A DNA stretch of 64,000 bases from Cliona cf. orientalis (taxonomy: Eukaryota > Porifera > Demospongiae > Clionaida > Clionaidae). Positions 60,001 through 64,000 of this stretch are shown here, one piece after another. Each line of letters begins with the position of its first letter. Within the stretch, counting starts at the first letter, position 1. The notes below the pieces were generated by a model. It saw only the letters and a program-made list of their open reading frames with translations. It did no database searches and was not told the DNA's origin. Where the stretch lies: the NCBI GenBank assembly GCA_963930775.1, contig OZ005691.1, forward strand, positions 8,553,000 to 8,616,999, in the 5' to 3' direction. The translations under genes and the position numbers were made by a program.

Positions 60001-61725
60001 GCAGGGTCCTTTCCTGAAAGTGATGGAGATAAAATTTACAACACTTGTACTGTATTCAACCCCAGTGGGGACCTACTTGGGAAGTATAGAAAGGTGAGTT
60101 CACAATATTATGATTCAATGGGTGTAGAATTCATGATAATAATACCGTAGTTAATCGAATACAATGTATGATCCAATCTAACGTAAGAAATTAGATTTTT
60201 ACGAAATCTCATAACGTATATATATGGAGCGATTGATGACCTTTACCAGAAAAACGCGCGTTTTTCAAAATTGAAATTATTTTTTTTTTTCCATACCTAG
60301 TATTAGATAAAGTAAGGTATATGATGACCCCCTACTAATTTTAATACTTTCTGGTAAAGGTCGTCAATCACACACGTTATGAGAATGGTAATTTCTTACG
60401 TTAAATTGGATCATATGACATTGTTGTAGTAAGTGTGTTAGCTAGTGTATATTGAAGCTTCACATAGGTGGAGGGTTGTGAGGGGCCGTACATAATCTGT
60501 TACTAATCACCTTCATTCTCTCAAGAGATTAATTTGTGTGTGTGCATGTATTTCCTCATGCAGCTGCATTTATACGATGTCAACGTTCCGGGTAAAATCA
60601 CATTCCAAGAATCTGAATTTCTGGCACCTGGTAGTGAATTCTTCACATTTGAAACTGGTACGTTTTTATTGCTGCTATAGCTAGTTTATACATTAAGTGT
60701 CCTGATGCATCCATTTTTATACCCTTAGATTGGTGTAAGGTTGGAGTGGGTATCTGTTATGACATAAGATTTACAGACCTTGCTTCAATTTATAATCAAA
60801 AAGGTAATGATAAAACTATAATAATTATTAATTACATTGATTTACAACCATAGGAGATTCTATGAATGATAATTAGCTAAATTTGAATTAAAATTAATAA
60901 TATTTTAATTACTAGGGTGTAAGTTGCTTTGCTATCCTGGAGCATTTAACATGAAAACAGGTCCTGCTCACTGGAGACTGCTTGTCAGATCAACGTAAGT
61001 ATAGCCATATTAAAATCAATTATTATTAATCTCACACATGGCATTGTGTACGTATCTTTTCAGTGCTCTGTCAAACCAGATTTATATGGCAGGTGTATCA
61101 GCAGCGAGAAGCAGAACTTCCGGTTTTGTGTCATGGGCACACAGCATGCTGGTTGATCCATGGTAAGTATATTATATCAATGCAAATTCAGAACTGTTAG
61201 AGTAACATAAGAATATTATTCAAGTATCGATGCATGAGGGCTCTATAATGATTATCATAGTTCAATATTCAATGTTGGATGTTATTTGAGCATGAATGAG
61301 GCCATCCTTATTGGGTGGGCATAGCAGCTATAAGCCATACCATTAAATTTTATGTTTAAGTCGGCTTCTTTAGCTGCTACATTATTATAATACTATACTG
61401 CTGTAGGTGGGATCATCAGTACACGTGGTCACAATTCTAGATCTACATAGTGAACTTCAGCAGCTAGCTATAAACCCTATCTGTATGCATCATACAAGAC
61501 TAAACATGCTCACAATTGATAATTAATTTTACTAAGTAGCTATATACGGCTTTCAACTCTATAATTATTATTTTCAGGGGTGAAGTTGTAGCAAACGCAG
61601 AAGAGGATGAGACTATTGCGTACGGAGACGTTGATCTGGACTATTTAGACCAAGTGAGGAGCAGCATTCCAATCTCCAAACAAAAGCGACTAGAACTATA
61701 CAAACCAGCAACTCCAGTGACCTGA
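57024..61725 (+). CDS. NIT2: Omega-amidase NIT2, nine exons
   Basis: A nitrilase-superfamily amidase. NIT2 hydrolyses alpha-ketoglutaramate and alpha-ketosuccinamate to 2-oxoglutarate and oxaloacetate in the cytosol or mitochondria. Exons are 57024-57039, 57142-57269, 57785-57905, 60005-60093, 60564-60657, 60729-60803, 60916-60994, 61064-61162 and 61578-61725. Phases close to 282 residues, against about 276 in human NIT2. The catalytic triad is visible: Glu in [13 protein letters not shown], Lys in KYRKLHLYD and Cys in [11 protein letters not shown]. Further family blocks are [26 protein letters not shown] and [14 protein letters not shown]. The first exon codes only for MAAAS plus one base, as is common in this family. 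The 2.1-kb third intron carries several inserted elements. Confidence 0.95.
57449..57676. mobile_element. PIF/Harbinger-like MITE (GGCCACTCCAAAT ends)
   Basis: This is a 228-bp element with inverted ends GGCCACTCCAAATCAATTA (left) and TAATTTGGAGTGGCC (right). It is flanked by TTA on both sides (57446-57448, 57677-57679). It lies in NIT2 intron 2. Confidence 0.88.
58084..59560. other. Composite repeat-rich part of NIT2 intron 3
   Basis: It holds G runs at about 58090 and 58300 and a CAGTGGCGTGTCC end near 58285. A further inverted-end pair (ATGGCCGTCGGAGG near 59143 and CCTACGGCCCTGT near 59518) and several GGGCGTGGCTTAAAATTTTG motifs are present. I could not define clean element borders. No gene is supported. 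Confidence 0.5.
59599..59809. mobile_element. TACCGTATAGCGGGAAA MITE in NIT2 intron 3
   Basis: The inverted ends TACCGTATAGCGGGAAATTT (left) and TTTCCCGCTATACGGTA (right) are followed inward by CGAGGGAGAAAACTTTCGCG repeats. It is related to 5375-5574. Confidence 0.88.
60168..60419. mobile_element. Inverted-repeat element with ATGATCCAAT ends
   Basis: The ends ATGATCCAATCTAACGTAAG and CTTACGTTAAATTGGATCAT are inverted, with further inverted CTCATAACGT and ACGTTATGAG inside. A solo end of the same type is at about 16366-16430. It lies in NIT2 intron 4. Confidence 0.75.
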
Positions 61726-62670
61726 TCACAGTCGATTCTATGCTATATTATCTGTTTCATAAGTACTAATTAATAATTTTGAACATTATAATACATCATG
61801 AGTTGTGGTGTTTGTATCTTTCATTGACATTATTATTATATGTCTGAATTATTGAAGTGATCCATTGTACGTATGTGTTTGTGGCCTGTCATACTTCACA
61901 TTTTTTATTGTGAATCTCTTTCCGACAACGAAAAAACATTATCCATCTAAATGGCTACCTATATACATCATAACAAAAATTTAATGGCGATGAGGATGTC
62001 ACTATTGCTATGGCAAGATAACTGCCGATTGAGAAGTGAAAGAGTGGTCAGCTCCATAATAATAATATATTATAATAATATTATAGTAACTCTATTGTCG
62101 GGTAAATGATGTCGACAGAGCAAAACTTTAGTACGGGTGATCCGGGTATATTTTTGCTCATATCTCCATGACTACACAGGCTAGAGACTTCAAATTTGCT
62201 GGAGCAATAGCTCAAAGGTCGTAGTTGCCTTAACTCAAAAATTTTTTTCAGCACATTATGCATGGTTTTCTCAATCGTGGACGGTCACATAATTATTGTG
62301 ACATCATCAAAGGGTGGTAGCTACATTCGTTAATTGTTGTCATGGTCAGACTAATCACAAAGGCAGAGGCCACTTGTCACGACTGTGGCAAAAAGAGACT
62401 TTAATTAAGTTAATAGAGCTGTTTGTAGGACCAAAAAACAAACAATTGTTACGAAAAAAAGAGTTTCAAAGACATATAAGAAGACGACCAAGTTGGTTGA
62501 TACTAGCTAAAATTAATGTTAGTGGACCAATAATATTATTGACGTCTACTTGATAAGAAATGAAAAATCACTCAATCCTCAAAGAAGTCCAGATCAATGG
62601 GTGAGAGTTGACTGAGGAGGGATACGAGTGCAACAGTGTCAATTATCTCAGAGTACAGATTGAGGAGGGT
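61726..62670. other. Downstream of NIT2, no further gene supported
   Basis: It should contain the NIT2 3' UTR. A 79-codon frame at 62314-62553 shows nothing recognisable. Confidence 0.4.
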
Positions 62671-63079
62671 CCTACCATGATGGTCAATTGTAGTCAGGCG
62701 GGCCAGCCCCTTCACAAGAGGGAGGTGGAAGGGTCTGGTACGTGTCATGCCTATACGCGAGTTGTACCTGCTGCAGCCAGGAGTGCAGCCCAATCAGATT
62801 GCTCCACGTCATCACCAATAATATTATTATGGAGCTGTCCCAAACGCACAAGCTGACCAATAAGGTGCCAGATCTTCTTGTCCAATGATTTGTTGGGGCT
62901 GTCCCTACCATTAATTTTGCTCCGACTAACCAGGTGCTAGATCTTTATGAGTGCAGTTTTGCACGCATGCATAACAGCTAAGCCCTGGAACAACTCGCGT
63001 ATAGGCATGACACCAGACCCTTCCTCCTCCCTCTTGTGAAGGAGCTGGCCCGCCAGACAGGTCAATTGATGATGGTAGC
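62671..63079. mobile_element. Inverted-repeat element, about 410 bp (GGCGGGCCAGC ends)
   Basis: Arms of about 80 bp carry CTTCACAAGAGGGAGG, AAGGGTCTGGT and CATGCCTATACGCGAGTTG on the left, and their complement on the right. Two copies of AGGTGC(C/T)AGATCTT lie inside. No coding capacity was noted. Confidence 0.8.
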
Positions 63080-63636
63080 TAATTAGCTATGTTATAATGT
63101 GCGTTTGAGTGGGGACTAGCTATATATAAAATATACCCCATACTGAACGGAATGCTATAGAATTAATCTTGCTATGCAAATAGGATAGTTTTTCTTAAAG
63201 GTTTAATGACCTCTCACAGGCACAGCAAAATCTATCATGCTGCAGTGAAAGATGGAGGTGTGATGTACATGTATTGTCGCACCATGCCCAAATATAAATT
63301 ATGGGCTGCCAACTCTGTGGCTAATTCTGTCTTTTGGTGTTGAGCTGAGGCTCCGATTGATGACGAACCCATCATGCACCTAACAAGTACCGGTATAAAA
63401 GCAATTGAATAAATTATTGAAGGGTGAAGTAGGGATGGCAGGGTCAAAAAGTACACAAAGAATAAGATTTGTAAGGATAATCACATCCACAATACATCCC
63501 TACGCTTGCTTTTTGAGTAGCTATAATATTATAGCAATGTAGCTGTGGGTGCAAATATAATGCGACTGAACAAGCTGATTGACTATCCTGAGCCATAAGG
63601 GACATTTTCTCCCACATGCACATCAAGAACACTCAC

Positions 63637-63772
63637 TGAAGGATAGCACAAACAAGTCAACAACAATTAGTGTATTAGGTATGATAAAAAAAAGCAAGTG
63701 ACGAACTCTGTCTCGTTCTTGCCTCCTACCCTCAGGCTTGCTCCAAATATGCTCCTGCCATGTCTCAATCAT
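63637..63772 (-). CDS. Candidate single exon of an unknown membrane protein gene
   Basis: Between acceptor ATTTGTAG and donor TTCA|GTGAGT an open reading of 45 codons runs MIETWQEHIWSKPEGRRQ and on to a hydrophobic stretch (FFIIPNTLIVVDLFVLSF). The charged-then-hydrophobic pattern and good splice sites suggest a real exon of a membrane protein whose other exons lie to the right, or are not recognised here. It could also be chance. Confidence 0.3.
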
Positions 63773-64000
63773 CTACAAATCGCGATGTGCTTGGTATCTT
63801 TCATTGTGGCTATCACATTCACCATTAAAAAGTGCCTTACATTTGACTGCACAATTTAATTAGCAATGCCTATTCATATTTTGAAATGGAAGATTAATCT
63901 CTAAATTAAAATGAAAGCACCTTCACTGACCACTCTGACTGTGCATGTACAAAAATTGAGTATTGTCTTTTTTCATGTAGCAATATTATCATCATAATAA

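Noticed and set aside
62314..62553. A 79-codon plus-strand frame after NIT2
   Set aside because: Basic and Leu/Ile-rich by chance. No domain, splice site or conservation evidence.

Overview
This window is animal nuclear DNA with spliced genes, short AT-rich introns and dense small transposable elements. No prokaryotic-style gene array is present. The gene content suggests an early-branching metazoan. My best guess is a demosponge, possibly Amphimedon-like, based on the Ig/FN3 receptor with a tyrosine-rich tail, the single-exon Pmp-like beta-helix gene, the secreted carbonic anhydrase and the SIDT gene. The species is inferred from general impression only.

Layout. Positions 1-11,760 hold a minus-strand SID1 transmembrane family (SIDT) gene, 21 exons resolved, with its last exon(s) off the left edge. 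Its promoter and ectodomain exons are repeated as an apparently exact 3,220-bp head-to-tail tandem copy (5,321-8,540 and 8,541-11,760). Positions 11,760-13,900 carry small elements. A frame-disrupted single-exon beta-helix membrane protein gene lies at 13,898-15,700. Positions 18,890-20,970 are a 2-kb minisatellite palindrome built on a 9-bp monomer. A decayed LINE lies at 22,230-23,760. A secreted alpha-carbonic anhydrase gene (24,620-25,813) has a second exon encoding a Gly/His-rich tail. It is followed by a gene for a small secreted six-cysteine protein (26,939-27,334). That gene and its flanks are duplicated in direct orientation at 44,139-46,142, with a second gene at 45,369-45,758.

Positions 27,630-34,760 are a nest of transposable elements inserted into one another. 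A nine-exon Ig/FN3-type receptor gene spans 35,049-40,996 (+). Positions 41,000-44,140 are gene-poor. A ten-exon MFSD12-like transporter gene spans 46,924-56,364 (-). It is divergently paired, across about 660 bp, with a nine-exon omega-amidase (NIT2) gene at 57,024-61,725 (+). The right end holds an inverted-repeat element and one candidate exon.

Splice phases close exactly in the complete models (NIT2 282 aa, MFSD12-like 557 aa, receptor 630 aa) and through all 21 visible SIDT exons (792 aa so far), which is the main support for them. The genes look like independent loci. The clearest themes are recent duplication (SIDT ectodomain, six-cysteine gene, an MFSD12 intron segment) and several non-autonomous DNA transposon families recognisable by their inverted ends and target-site duplications.
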